A stretch of 64,000 nt of DNA from an uncultured Amylibacter sp. GTDB taxonomy: Bacteria > Pseudomonadota > Alphaproteobacteria > Rhodobacterales > Rhodobacteraceae. Below, piece by piece: positions 9,128 to 16,976 of the stretch. Numbering within the stretch: the stretch's first letter is position 1; each line of letters starts with the position of its first letter. The stretch covers positions 1,822,501 to 1,886,500 of the forward strand of contig OY365741.1 in the NCBI GenBank assembly GCA_959347425.1, read 5' to 3'. Both the position numbers and the translations under genes were made by a program. The notes below the pieces were generated by a model that worked only from the letters and a program-made list of their open reading frames with translations, was not told the origin of the DNA and searched no databases.

Positions 9128-9272
9128 ATTATGAATGGTGAATTGGGTTTTGTGGCGAATTTCTTTCCTAAAATAACGAACGCTTAGTTATTTAATAACC
9201 TAAAATAACGAACTCCAATTATTTTAAATAACGAATAACAAGAACAACCAATAATTCACCATTCATAATTCA
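9125..9272. repeat. Intergenic 20-bp inverted repeat with short AT-rich repeats
   Basis: A 20-bp arm (TGAATTATGAATGGTGAATT, 9125-9144) recurs as a perfect inverted copy at 9253-9272, with an extra partial copy to 9286. Between the arms, CTAAAATAACGAA occurs twice. The arms overlap the stop codons of both convergent genes and supply the last codons of the monooxygenase. The function is unknown. It could form a long weak stem for bidirectional termination, or be a genome-dispersed intergenic repeat. Confidence 0.75.
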
Positions 9273-10436
9273 TAATTCACCATTCAAACCCCAGAGCCAA
9301 TTCTGACGGCGGGCGACCGCACGACCAAGCATATTTGGCGCGATCAGCCCCGCCGTAGCCAAAGGCCACCCCGCTAAAAAACCAACAGGGGGGGTGCGGT
9401 GAAACATCGCCATATTGCGCCTTGATGCTTTTTGCACGCGGCTGACCCGTGCAATTCGCGCCGTATAATACTGCGTGAAAGCCGTATCATAACCCCCGCC
9501 TCCTTGCAAATTCTGTGCCAAAACCCACGCCGATTCTATCGTTTGGCACGCGCCTTGGGCAAAGGACGGCAGCATAGGATGACAGGCATCGCCCAGCAAA
9601 ACCGCTCGCCCCGCATGCCAGCGAGCCATCGGTTTCGCGTCATAAAGCGGCCATAAATCCACCGCCCCAGCCACGTTCAAAACCCCACGAATACTGCCAT
9701 GCCAATCGGCAAATACCGTCTTTATATCCGCATCCATATCGGTTATTCCAACGAAATTAACCACCCGACCGCCGTCAATCCTGCTGGTCACCGCGTGCTG
9801 CCCTCGCCCCAGCCAGATGCACCCGCTATCGGGCGGAGGGGTCGCCAAATCGGCGATTGGCACAACCGCCCGCCACGCTCCACAGGGGTTTTTCTGCAAG
9901 AACCCAGCTTCGGTATCAGCAAAAATCTGCCTACGCACGGCGGAATGCACCCCATCCGCGCCAATTAAAATATCACCGCATAGCCGCTCGCCGTTTTGCA
10001 AAATAGCGGTTATGGACTCCGCCGATTGCTCCACCCCGTGCAGTGCGGAATTAAACCGAATCGTGCCGAGCCCCGCGGACAAAACTTTTATCAAAGCACC
10101 GCGTTGAATTTGAATATAATCGGCGGGCGGGGGATTATTCACAGGAGTTTTCACAGCAGGATTCACAGGATTATTCACCCGAATCCGCATCCGCAAACCC
10201 CCCGTCTTGCCATCACGTAAATCCAGCGATTCGGGATAAAACGCACACGCTTGCAAATCCGCCAACACCCCCATCCGCGCCAACACCCGCATCCCATTGG
10301 GCGCGATTTGCAAACCCGTTTCACCACCCCGCAGACTCGGCTCTTTTTCCAAGACCTCCACCTGCCAACCCGCGTTTTTAAGACACAAACCCGCGACCAA
10401 ACCGCCAATCCCCGCCCCTGCAATAATGGCTTTCAT
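9270..10436 (-). CDS. FAD-dependent aromatic-ring-type monooxygenase
   Basis: 388 residues of the PHBH/salicylate hydroxylase flavoprotein class. The N-terminal dinucleotide-binding motif GAGIGG is at residues 7-12, followed by the acidic end of beta-2 (LEKEP). The second FAD motif GDACHPMLPSFAQGA starts near 282. Members hydroxylate aromatic or quinone substrates with NAD(P)H and O2; the substrate here is not evident. Start ATG 10436 is preferred over a GTG two codons upstream. Its C-terminus is encoded by an intergenic inverted repeat, so the last residues may be recent. The SDR gene upstream ends 18 nt before its start, so it may be read from the glycan operon. Confidence 0.88.
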   Translation of the reverse strand: MKAIIAGAGIGGLVAGLCLKNAGWQVEVLEKEPSLRGGETGLQIAPNGMRVLARMGVLADLQACAFYPESLDLRDGKTGGLRMRIRVNNPVNPAVKTPVNNPPPADYIQIQRGALIKVLSAGLGTIRFNSALHGVEQSAESITAILQNGERLCGDILIGADGVHSAVRRQIFADTEAGFLQKNPCGAWRAVVPIADLATPPPDSGCIWLGRGQHAVTSRIDGGRVVNFVGITDMDADIKTVFADWHGSIRGVLNVAGAVDLWPLYDAKPMARWHAGRAVLLGDACHPMLPSFAQGACQTIESAWVLAQNLQGGGGYDTAFTQYYTARIARVSRVQKASRRNMAMFHRTPPVGFLAGWPLATAGLIAPNMLGRAVARRQNWLWGLNGEL

Positions 10437-10454
10437 CGGCACAGCATCCCTGAA

Positions 10455-11264
10455 TCACCACGCATTATAACCGCCATCCACGTTGATAAATTGCCCAGTC
10501 ATATGCCCCGCACTATCGCTTGCCAAGAACAACGCGACATCGGCGATTTCATCGGGTTGCGCCATTCTGTCTTGCATAATAAGCGGGCGAATACGGTCTT
10601 GGAAAACCTGCGAATGGTCGTTAAAAACCGCCCCTGGAGCCAAAGTATTAACGGTTGCGTTTTGCTTGCGCCAATAGCTCGCCAACCAGAGCGTCAATCC
10701 ATGAATCCCAGCTTTGCTCGCCTGATAAGCGATAAAATTCTTAAACGGCAAGCCGTCATAAATATCGTGATGCGGAGCGCGAAGGGCGTACATAGAGGCG
10801 ATATTAATCAACCCAATCGGCCATTTGCCGATGATTTGGCGTTCAATCTCTCGCGCCACAATAAACGCGCCCGTTAGATTAACATTAAGCGTTTTATTCC
10901 AAGACTCCAACGTTGTATTGGCAAGGTCGGGGAAATCCTGTCCCTCTGCCATCAGCATTTCACCGGTGATAGAGGCATTGTTGAAAAACACATTCGGGCG
11001 ATGACCGTCCTCCAAGATTTTTCCTATCGTTTGTGCAACCGCATCCTCGTTCGATACATCCATGGGGTAGAGGTGAAATCCCTCGGTCTTGCCGAAGGTT
11101 TCGCGCAGTGCCGTCAGCCTCTGTCCTACCAGTTCTGATGCGATAACCTGTGCGCCCGCCGCCAGCATGCGCCGCACATAGGTTCGCCCCAAAATCCCAC
11201 CACTGCCCGTTAGGAAAATGGTTTTGCCTGTTAGGGTTTGTGGGGTTTGTGTTTTTTCTGTCAT
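10455..11264 (-). CDS. Short-chain dehydrogenase/reductase, possibly in nonulosonic acid biosynthesis
   Basis: 269 residues. The classical SDR cofactor motif TGSGGILG is at residues 19-26. The active-site YQASK has Tyr180 and Lys184, and the C-terminus FINVDGGYNAW is typical. It is most like the PtmA type, an SDR found beside flagellin nonulosonic-acid genes in Campylobacter; this parallel rests on context and the general motif. The ATG overlaps the stop of the cytidylyltransferase by 4 nt, so it belongs to the same operon. A substrate on the sugar-acid pathway is inferred, not shown. Confidence 0.85.
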   Translation of the reverse strand: MTEKTQTPQTLTGKTIFLTGSGGILGRTYVRRMLAAGAQVIASELVGQRLTALRETFGKTEGFHLYPMDVSNEDAVAQTIGKILEDGHRPNVFFNNASITGEMLMAEGQDFPDLANTTLESWNKTLNVNLTGAFIVAREIERQIIGKWPIGLINIASMYALRAPHHDIYDGLPFKNFIAYQASKAGIHGLTLWLASYWRKQNATVNTLAPGAVFNDHSQVFQDRIRPLIMQDRMAQPDEIADVALFLASDSAGHMTGQFINVDGGYNAW

Positions 11265-11965
11265 TCTTCTGCTCCTATTTTGCCGTTTTTTATCAAGTAA
11301 TCTACATAGTCAAAATCCGCCATACTATCAATATCATAGCACCTCTGTGCGGTCATTAAATAGGGCAACACTCGCCCATCATATAAAAAAGACGCAACAT
11401 TCAAATAGGACGGGCTGACCACATAAATACTGGCCGCATGTTCATAAACCACAGGTGCATCTTGGCGGGCAACAACCGCGTGGGGCAAGGGTTTGCTGAC
11501 ATGCAACGCACCCGTTTCATCAGGCTCTACCAGATTAAAATACGGGTTTTTACGGGCAATCGTGCAAGACATCACCATATCGGGGGTTTCGCGTTCAAAC
11601 AAATTGAGTGCGTTCGTTATATCCGCCTGCCGACGCAGGGGCGCGGTTGCATCCAAATCAAGGAATATATCAGGGGCGAGTCCCAGCCCAACCGTTTTCT
11701 GCAAGGAATCACGCCAAACATCCCATTTGGACGCACCATCGGTTGCCAAAGCGGCCGCCCGTAATCCAATATCCAGCGCACCTTGCGCCCGCGCGAATTG
11801 ATACATATCGGGGCAATCGGTTGAGACTATAATTTCATCCACACGCGGGTGTTCGCGTAATTGATCCAGCGACCATTGCAATAACGGCTTGCCGTCCAGC
11901 ATCCGCATGTTCTTACCCGCCAAGCCCTTTGACCCACCACGCACCCCAATATGCCCAATAATCAT
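11261..11965 (-). CDS. neuA: Acylneuraminate/nonulosonate cytidylyltransferase (CMP-sugar synthetase)
   Basis: 234 residues. It activates a nonulosonic acid (sialic, legionaminic or related) with CTP to a CMP-sugar. The nucleotide-binding motif RGGSKGLAGKN occurs at residues 9-19, followed by DGKPLLQWSLDQ, IIVSTDCPD and DLDATAPLRRQADI with the metal-binding Asp residues. It resembles NeuA, LegF and PtmB equally well. The ATG at 11965 overlaps the upstream stop as ATGA. A GTG-type start 18 nt further upstream lacks homology. Located between a Gfo/Idh oxidoreductase and an SDR in a six-gene cluster. Confidence 0.9.
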   Translation of the reverse strand: MIIGHIGVRGGSKGLAGKNMRMLDGKPLLQWSLDQLREHPRVDEIIVSTDCPDMYQFARAQGALDIGLRAAALATDGASKWDVWRDSLQKTVGLGLAPDIFLDLDATAPLRRQADITNALNLFERETPDMVMSCTIARKNPYFNLVEPDETGALHVSKPLPHAVVARQDAPVVYEHAASIYVVSPSYLNVASFLYDGRVLPYLMTAQRCYDIDSMADFDYVDYLIKNGKIGAEE

Positions 11966-12903
11966 AACGCATCCCCCCTGCAAAGAGGCGCGGCAATCGT
12001 GCCAATAAAATCACGGTTTTGATAGGCGGTGCAAATCATCATATTGCTGTTATGGCAAGCTGGCAGGCTAGGTGCAAGGCGGTTTTGTGGGTTTTGCCCC
12101 CGTGATACCGCAATAAAATCGGCTATCGCGGTTTGAAACATCTTTTGGCGGTCTATTGCGTAATCTGCCCGCTCCCCATTATGAATAAACTCCCCATTGA
12201 TAAAATCAAAATCAATGGTCTGGTCGCGCCCCCACATCTGCAAACGGCGGGTGGATTGGGGCGATAGATAATCCATAGCAACCACACCCTGCGCGGATTG
12301 GGAGTGCAAAGCGATTTCGGTGCTAACATCGGTTTTGGCAAAATCGGGGGCATCAAGGCAACGGACGGATGACAACCGCAAATCGGGCAGCAGCAGGGTG
12401 ATGATATCAATCTCATGACATAAATCCAGCAGGACTCCGCCCCCATCGGGCTGCGCGGCATAGCTGTTTTTTATTGACCAATCTTTGCGCCACTGATGGA
12501 CATCATGCCCTATTGTCAGGGTAAATCGGTAAATATCGGATAAATCCATTTGCGCCAAGGCCTGCACTGCGGGATGATACCGCATCATAAAACCCGCGAA
12601 ACAAGTATTGGCAAGGTCGCCCAAAACCGCATGAATGGCGGTTAAATCTTTGGCGGTATAGGCGATCGGTTTTTCAATATAAATCGGCAGGTTGGCGTTT
12701 GCCAATATCTCAATAATCGGCAGGCGGATTTGGCTGGCGGTGCATAAAAACGCGGCTTCAAATTGTGTGGTTTTAATCGCGTCTGCCACGCCTTGCACGC
12801 CATTTTCACGAAAGGACAGAGCCGTGCTGGACTCGCCCAAGGCGGATAAATTCGCCGCGTGTCGTTGCCCGATTGCCCCTGTTCCTATGATAAGAAAGCT
12901 CAT
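11962..12903 (-). CDS. Gfo/Idh/MocA-family NAD(P)-dependent sugar oxidoreductase
   Basis: 313 residues. The N-terminal Rossmann motif GTGAIG is at residues 7-12. The diagnostic EKP motif (YIEKPIA) has Glu77-Pro79, and the catalytic-region DLCHEID segment follows. This family oxidises, reduces or epimerises sugars and nucleotide sugars. Its place in the nonulosonic-acid operon suggests that it modifies a sugar precursor. The start ATG at 12903 overlaps the Kdo transferase stop by 4 nt. The frame is open 135 nt further upstream, but that extension lies inside the previous gene and has no homology. Confidence 0.9.
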   Translation of the reverse strand: MSFLIIGTGAIGQRHAANLSALGESSTALSFRENGVQGVADAIKTTQFEAAFLCTASQIRLPIIEILANANLPIYIEKPIAYTAKDLTAIHAVLGDLANTCFAGFMMRYHPAVQALAQMDLSDIYRFTLTIGHDVHQWRKDWSIKNSYAAQPDGGGVLLDLCHEIDIITLLLPDLRLSSVRCLDAPDFAKTDVSTEIALHSQSAQGVVAMDYLSPQSTRRLQMWGRDQTIDFDFINGEFIHNGERADYAIDRQKMFQTAIADFIAVSRGQNPQNRLAPSLPACHNSNMMICTAYQNRDFIGTIAAPLCRGDAL

Positions 12904-14237
12904 TTTGCCGTGTTCCTCGCGATAAGATTTGGCAGAGCCTCCAGCGTTCGCCGCGTTGCCCCCGCGTGGGTTTTGTAAAACATATTGGCGCGTTTGGCAA
13001 ATCCGTTTTGCTCGGTTTTGGAATAAAGGGTGTCCCATATTTTATCCGCCAAATCATCGGCAGTATCAGTGGTCAGCAAAACCCCCGCGGCAATAGCCTC
13101 TTGCGCAGGGTATTCAATCGTCCAAATCTGCGGTCCTGTGATAACGGGTTTTTTCAATGCAAGCGGTTCAATTATATTGTGCGCACCCTTGGGGGTGAAA
13201 CCCCCGCCAACGACCACGGCGTTTGATAAGGCAAGATAGAAATACATTTCATTCAGCGAATCTCCCAGCAAAATATCCGTGGTATTTAATGCGTTTTTAT
13301 TTTTGGCAACTAGGGTTTTATTGAAGATTTTGGAACGTAATAATACGGTTTGCCCTGCTTGTTTTAACATATCCGCGACCTCGGCAAATCGTTGCGGGGC
13401 GCGGGGGACATAGATGATTAACGGGCGGGGTGCGCCGTTTTTATCGGCGCGGGCTTGCAGGGTTTTTATGGCTTGCAGGTAGAGCGAATCCTCGCCCAAA
13501 ACCGCGCTGGCTATGCAAAGCGTAGGGCGGTTTATTCTGGCATTATCGGCGGCTTTTATTAAAGTCGCGGGGATGGGTTGGTCGAATCGTAGCTCGCCCG
13601 TTATGGCGATATTTTTCGCGCCAAGGGCGGCAAACCGCGTGGCTTGGGTTTGGGATTTCACCAGATAACCCGCGAACCCCGCGGCTATTTTTCCCCGCAA
13701 TCCGTGTTTATCACGGGTGAAACTTTTCTGCGGATATTGGGCGTTGCACATAAATAATGGCACGCTTGCGGTGCGGGCGGATGCTATCATTCGTGGCCAA
13801 ATTTCAATCTCCATCACCAGCCCAAATTGCGGTTGGAAGGTGCGGAAAAACCGCCGATAGACCCAAGCGAATTCAAACGGGATATACAGGCAAACCACCG
13901 TGCCATTCGCCACAGCATCGGGGAAAAGACTCTGGGTAGTCCGTCGCCCCGCGGGGGTAAAATGGGTGATAACAACGCGGTTGCCCGTGGTTAAAAAATC
14001 GGTGATAAGGGCGGTGGCAGAGCGCACTTCGCCCATGGAAACCGCGTGTATCCAAACGGTTTTTTTATGCTTAAAAACCCCGTGCGAAACCCCCGAATAA
14101 AACCCAAATCGCTCGCCCAACCAACGGCGATAATCTGCCTCTGCCCAGCCGCGATAAAACAGATAGCCAATGACAAAGGGCAGAGCCACCGCCCACAACC
14201 CCGACCATAAAAATAAAAAAACACGTGGATTGCTCAA
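12900..14237 (-). CDS. waaA: 3-deoxy-D-manno-octulosonic acid (Kdo) transferase
   Basis: 445 residues. It transfers Kdo from CMP-Kdo to lipid A precursors at the inner face of the cytoplasmic membrane. The N-terminal hydrophobic anchor (residues 6-28) is followed by an RRWLGERFG segment with the presumed catalytic Glu, then WIHAVSMGEVRSA and ITHFTPAGRRT. The C-terminal half has GGGFTPKGAHNIIEPLALKKPVI, which binds the nucleotide sugar. The start is probably TTG at 14237, overlapping the neuC stop as TTGA; no ATG occurs before residue 68. Placement inside a nonulosonic-acid operon links those sugars to the lipopolysaccharide core. Confidence 0.93.
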   Translation of the reverse strand: MSNPRVFLFLWSGLWAVALPFVIGYLFYRGWAEADYRRWLGERFGFYSGVSHGVFKHKKTVWIHAVSMGEVRSATALITDFLTTGNRVVITHFTPAGRRTTQSLFPDAVANGTVVCLYIPFEFAWVYRRFFRTFQPQFGLVMEIEIWPRMIASARTASVPLFMCNAQYPQKSFTRDKHGLRGKIAAGFAGYLVKSQTQATRFAALGAKNIAITGELRFDQPIPATLIKAADNARINRPTLCIASAVLGEDSLYLQAIKTLQARADKNGAPRPLIIYVPRAPQRFAEVADMLKQAGQTVLLRSKIFNKTLVAKNKNALNTTDILLGDSLNEMYFYLALSNAVVVGGGFTPKGAHNIIEPLALKKPVITGPQIWTIEYPAQEAIAAGVLLTTDTADDLADKIWDTLYSKTEQNGFAKRANMFYKTHAGATRRTLEALPNLIARNTAK

Positions 14238-15355
14238 TCGTCAAACACCTTTTGCAGGGAACGTTGCCAGAATTCGGGGTCTTGCAACACGCGCAAAAAC
14301 GCCCCCGCGCTGTCGCCTTTGCCAAATTCGGTATCGCGTGGCCAATCGCGCCCCCAATCCTTCGCCAGAAATTCCGCGATAATATCGCCCGCGTCAGCAG
14401 GGCAATTCACGATAGAATCCGCCTGTGCGCGGTTGGTTTGGCGAGTGCCGATATTCAGGCTGGGGATGCCCAAAAACGGGGCTTCACGCACCCCAGCAGA
14501 GCTATTGCCAATCAGGGCTTTCGCGTGGCGTAGCAGTTCGGAAAAATAGGCAAACCGCATGGAGGGAATCGTGCGAAATTGGGCTTTCGGCAAACCCTCC
14601 AAAACCGCAAAAATCGCGGCAGAGCCAGGATCATTATTCGGTAAAATCACCACAAAATTACGCCCCGATAACCGCAGGGCATTAAATAAATCCCGTGCTT
14701 GGTCGCCGATAGTATCCTGCTCGGACGTGACAGGGTGAAAAATAACAATCCCATAATCATCAAATTTAATATCGTAATAGTCCAGAACTTCCGCCAAATT
14801 GAGCCCCGTGGGTGCGCTATGGCTATCCAATTCGGGTGAGCCGATAACGCGAATCGCACCCGTTGTTTCCCCCAACGCCCGCACCCGATTGGCGGCGGAT
14901 TGAGAGCTGACAAAATGGTCAGAAGCCAGCTTTGTATTGCAATGGCGAAAGATTTCATCAATAGTGCCAGAGACTTCGCCACCCTCAATATGCGCACAAC
15001 GGATGTAGTTCGTGGCGCAAACCAGCGAACACGCCAGAGCCTCTATCCTATCGCCATGGACGACAACAAGGTCGGGTTTATGCGTACGGCAATAATCGGA
15101 AAAACCAGTGATGGTGCGGGCAAGGATGGTATCCAGCGGGTCGTCTTCGGCTTGGTTTTCAAAATCAAAAATGGCAACGCCCGTGGTTTTATGCACCTCG
15201 TTTCTGGTCAATCCATACCGTGCCATTTGATGCATGCCCGTGGTGAAAAAACTAATGCGAAATCCAGCGTCTCGCAGGGTAATCGCAAGCGGTTCAATCT
15301 TGCCAAAATCGGCGCGAGTCCCCGTGACCATGACGATATGTTTATTATTTTCCAT
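14234..15355 (-). CDS. neuC: UDP-N-acetylglucosamine 2-epimerase, hydrolysing type (NeuC/LegG-like)
   Basis: 373 residues of the GT-B-fold NeuC family, which converts UDP-GlcNAc (or a UDP-bacillosamine derivative in LegG) to the free 2-epimer plus UDP. Signature segments are VTGTRADFGKIEPL at the N-terminus, VVVHGDRIEALA, HIEGGEVSGTIDE, and the UDP-binding GNSSAGVREAPFLGIPSLNIGTRQ near the C-terminus. ATG 15355 is chosen over a TTG one codon upstream. The start overlaps the neuB-like stop by 11 nt. No LegB, LegC or LegH homologue is seen in the window, so a ManNAc (sialic) or a partial pathway are both possible. Confidence 0.92.
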   Translation of the reverse strand: MENNKHIVMVTGTRADFGKIEPLAITLRDAGFRISFFTTGMHQMARYGLTRNEVHKTTGVAIFDFENQAEDDPLDTILARTITGFSDYCRTHKPDLVVVHGDRIEALACSLVCATNYIRCAHIEGGEVSGTIDEIFRHCNTKLASDHFVSSQSAANRVRALGETTGAIRVIGSPELDSHSAPTGLNLAEVLDYYDIKFDDYGIVIFHPVTSEQDTIGDQARDLFNALRLSGRNFVVILPNNDPGSAAIFAVLEGLPKAQFRTIPSMRFAYFSELLRHAKALIGNSSAGVREAPFLGIPSLNIGTRQTNRAQADSIVNCPADAGDIIAEFLAKDWGRDWPRDTEFGKGDSAGAFLRVLQDPEFWQRSLQKVFDD

Positions 15356-16394
15356 CAATAAAATCCGACCATTTTAATTGCTGATTATAGGTGACGGCGG
15401 ATTTTAATACCCGCCCCAAAACCGCATCAAACTCAAACCCCGCGATATCGCCCGTCCCCGGTCTTCGCGCCCAAATATCGCCTGCCGTAATAACATGCCC
15501 CGCAGGTAAATCTTTATCGGCAACAATAGAGCCTCTGGCAAAGCGATAAACCGATTCCTCTGGTTCGGTACGTTGTTTTTTATTATGCAGGGCAATGTGA
15601 ATATCCCGCGATTTTTTAATCAAATGTGCCAATTCCGCAGGGTCCATAGAGCAAATAATATCGGGGCCAACCCGCTCCATCGTGTCCGTATAATGCCGTT
15701 CAATAATTGCCGCACCACGCCCGACCGCCGCCAGAGCCATCTCTGGCCCAATACTATGGTCAGAAAACCCGATAACGGCACGGGGAAAGGCGGCTCGCAA
15801 ATCATCAATCCCTTGCAGGGATACGATTTCAGGCGGGCTAGGGTACAGATTGGTGCATTCCAGCAGAGCATATTGCACCCCCGCGTTATCCAAAACCTCC
15901 ACCGATTTGCGCATCGTTTCAATCGTTTGCATGCCAGAGGACATGATAATAGGCTTGCCAAACGCCGCGATATGACGAATTAAAGGCAGGTTATCAGCCT
16001 CGCCAGAGCCTATTTTAAAGGCAGGAACGCCTATATCATTTAAAAAATCCGCCGCACTGCGGGAAAACGGAGTGGATATGTAAATCATGCCCAGCGATTC
16101 GGTATATGTTTTAAGCGCGATTTCATCGTCCATAGACAGGGCGCATTTCTCCATAACCTCCCAAATTGAGCAATCCGCGTTGGGGGGAAAGATGGTTTTC
16201 GCTTCATCGGTCATTTCATCGGCGACAAAATGGGTTTGATGCTTGATGATTTCACAGCCCGCTTTGGCCGCCAGCGCGACCATGGATTTTGCCGTGGCAA
16301 GGCACCCGCCATGATTAATGCCGATTTCAGCAATAATAAGCGGGGGGGCGGTTTGCGATATCTCGCGGTTTTTAATGGTTATGTTCGGTTTCAT
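15345..16394 (-). CDS. neuB: N-acetylneuraminate/nonulosonate synthase with SAF domain
   Basis: 349 residues. It condenses an N-acylated hexosamine with phosphoenolpyruvate to make a nine-carbon sugar acid. The NeuB barrel carries IAEIGINHGG at the start, FKIGSGEADNLPLI, GMQTIETMRKSV and GFSDHSIG with a metal-binding His. Residues 285-345 or so form the C-terminal SAF (antifreeze-like) domain: ARGSIVADKDLPAGHVI and GDIWARRPGTGDI. ATG 16394 matches NeuB N-termini; the frame stays open 83 codons upstream, but that part is basic and hydrophobic without homology. This is the first gene of the minus-strand glycan operon and is divergent from the Sel1 gene. Confidence 0.92.
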   Translation of the reverse strand: MKPNITIKNREISQTAPPLIIAEIGINHGGCLATAKSMVALAAKAGCEIIKHQTHFVADEMTDEAKTIFPPNADCSIWEVMEKCALSMDDEIALKTYTESLGMIYISTPFSRSAADFLNDIGVPAFKIGSGEADNLPLIRHIAAFGKPIIMSSGMQTIETMRKSVEVLDNAGVQYALLECTNLYPSPPEIVSLQGIDDLRAAFPRAVIGFSDHSIGPEMALAAVGRGAAIIERHYTDTMERVGPDIICSMDPAELAHLIKKSRDIHIALHNKKQRTEPEESVYRFARGSIVADKDLPAGHVITAGDIWARRPGTGDIAGFEFDAVLGRVLKSAVTYNQQLKWSDFIDGK

Positions 16395-16533
16395 ACCGCG
16401 CAGTCTAGCCGTAATTGCGTGAAATATCAAATGGTTTTTTATCGGGGTTTTCCGTGCCTTGACGCGGGGTGGTTTTGGCGGTAAGAGGGGGGTGAATAAC
16501 CGCAACCCCCCGTAAGTTTTGAAAGCACACCCG

Positions 16534-16968
16534 ATGAAAAGCAAAATGATTATTGCCTTGGCGATTTCGTGTTTAATTCTTTTTGTCGGGGGGATTATTC
16601 CCGCGCTTATCGTGCTGGGGATTTTATGTGCGTTGTTAGTCATGGCGAAAATCGCCCCAAAGGATGATTTGGAACTTGCCTTGAAAGCGTTGGAACGCGA
16701 TGATTATGAGGCGGCGTTGAAGGGGCTTTATCCCCTTGCCGAACAGGGCGATGCAACCGCCCAATTTCATCTGGCGGGGATGTATGGATTGGGGCAGGGT
16801 GTGGCGCAGGATTATGTCTGCGCCTATATGTGGTATAATTTGGCGGTATTAAATGGCAGTGCGGATGGTGTGGCGGTCAGGGATGAGCTGGCGAAAGTCA
16901 TGACGGACGAGCAAATTATGGACGCACGGCGGTTATCAATGTCGCTATCCATAGGCGCAGAACAATAG
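16534..16968 (+). CDS. Small membrane protein with Sel1-like repeat
   Basis: 144 residues. Two hydrophobic helices occupy residues 1-40 or so. A soluble part follows with one clear Sel1 repeat (AEQGDATAQFHLAGMYGLGQGV, then DYVCAYMWYNLA). Sel1 repeats are TPR-like protein-interaction helices. The function is unknown. ATG 16534 is preferred to a TTG 15 nt upstream. It ends 8 nt before ccmF in the same direction, so it could be co-transcribed with the cytochrome c maturation genes, although it is not a recognised member of that system. Confidence 0.75.
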   Translation: MKSKMIIALAISCLILFVGGIIPALIVLGILCALLVMAKIAPKDDLELALKALERDDYEAALKGLYPLAEQGDATAQFHLAGMYGLGQGVAQDYVCAYMWYNLAVLNGSADGVAVRDELAKVMTDEQIMDARRLSMSLSIGAEQ

Positions 16969-16976
16969 GAAACCCC

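Noticed and set aside
10251..10877. A 208-codon plus-strand frame
   Set aside because: It runs antisense across the monooxygenase and SDR genes, with no domain and no start signal.
16395..16643. Extension of the neuB-like gene by 83 codons upstream of ATG 16394
   Set aside because: The added part is not NeuB-like, and the extended frame would start with the weaker codon inside the divergent Sel1 gene.
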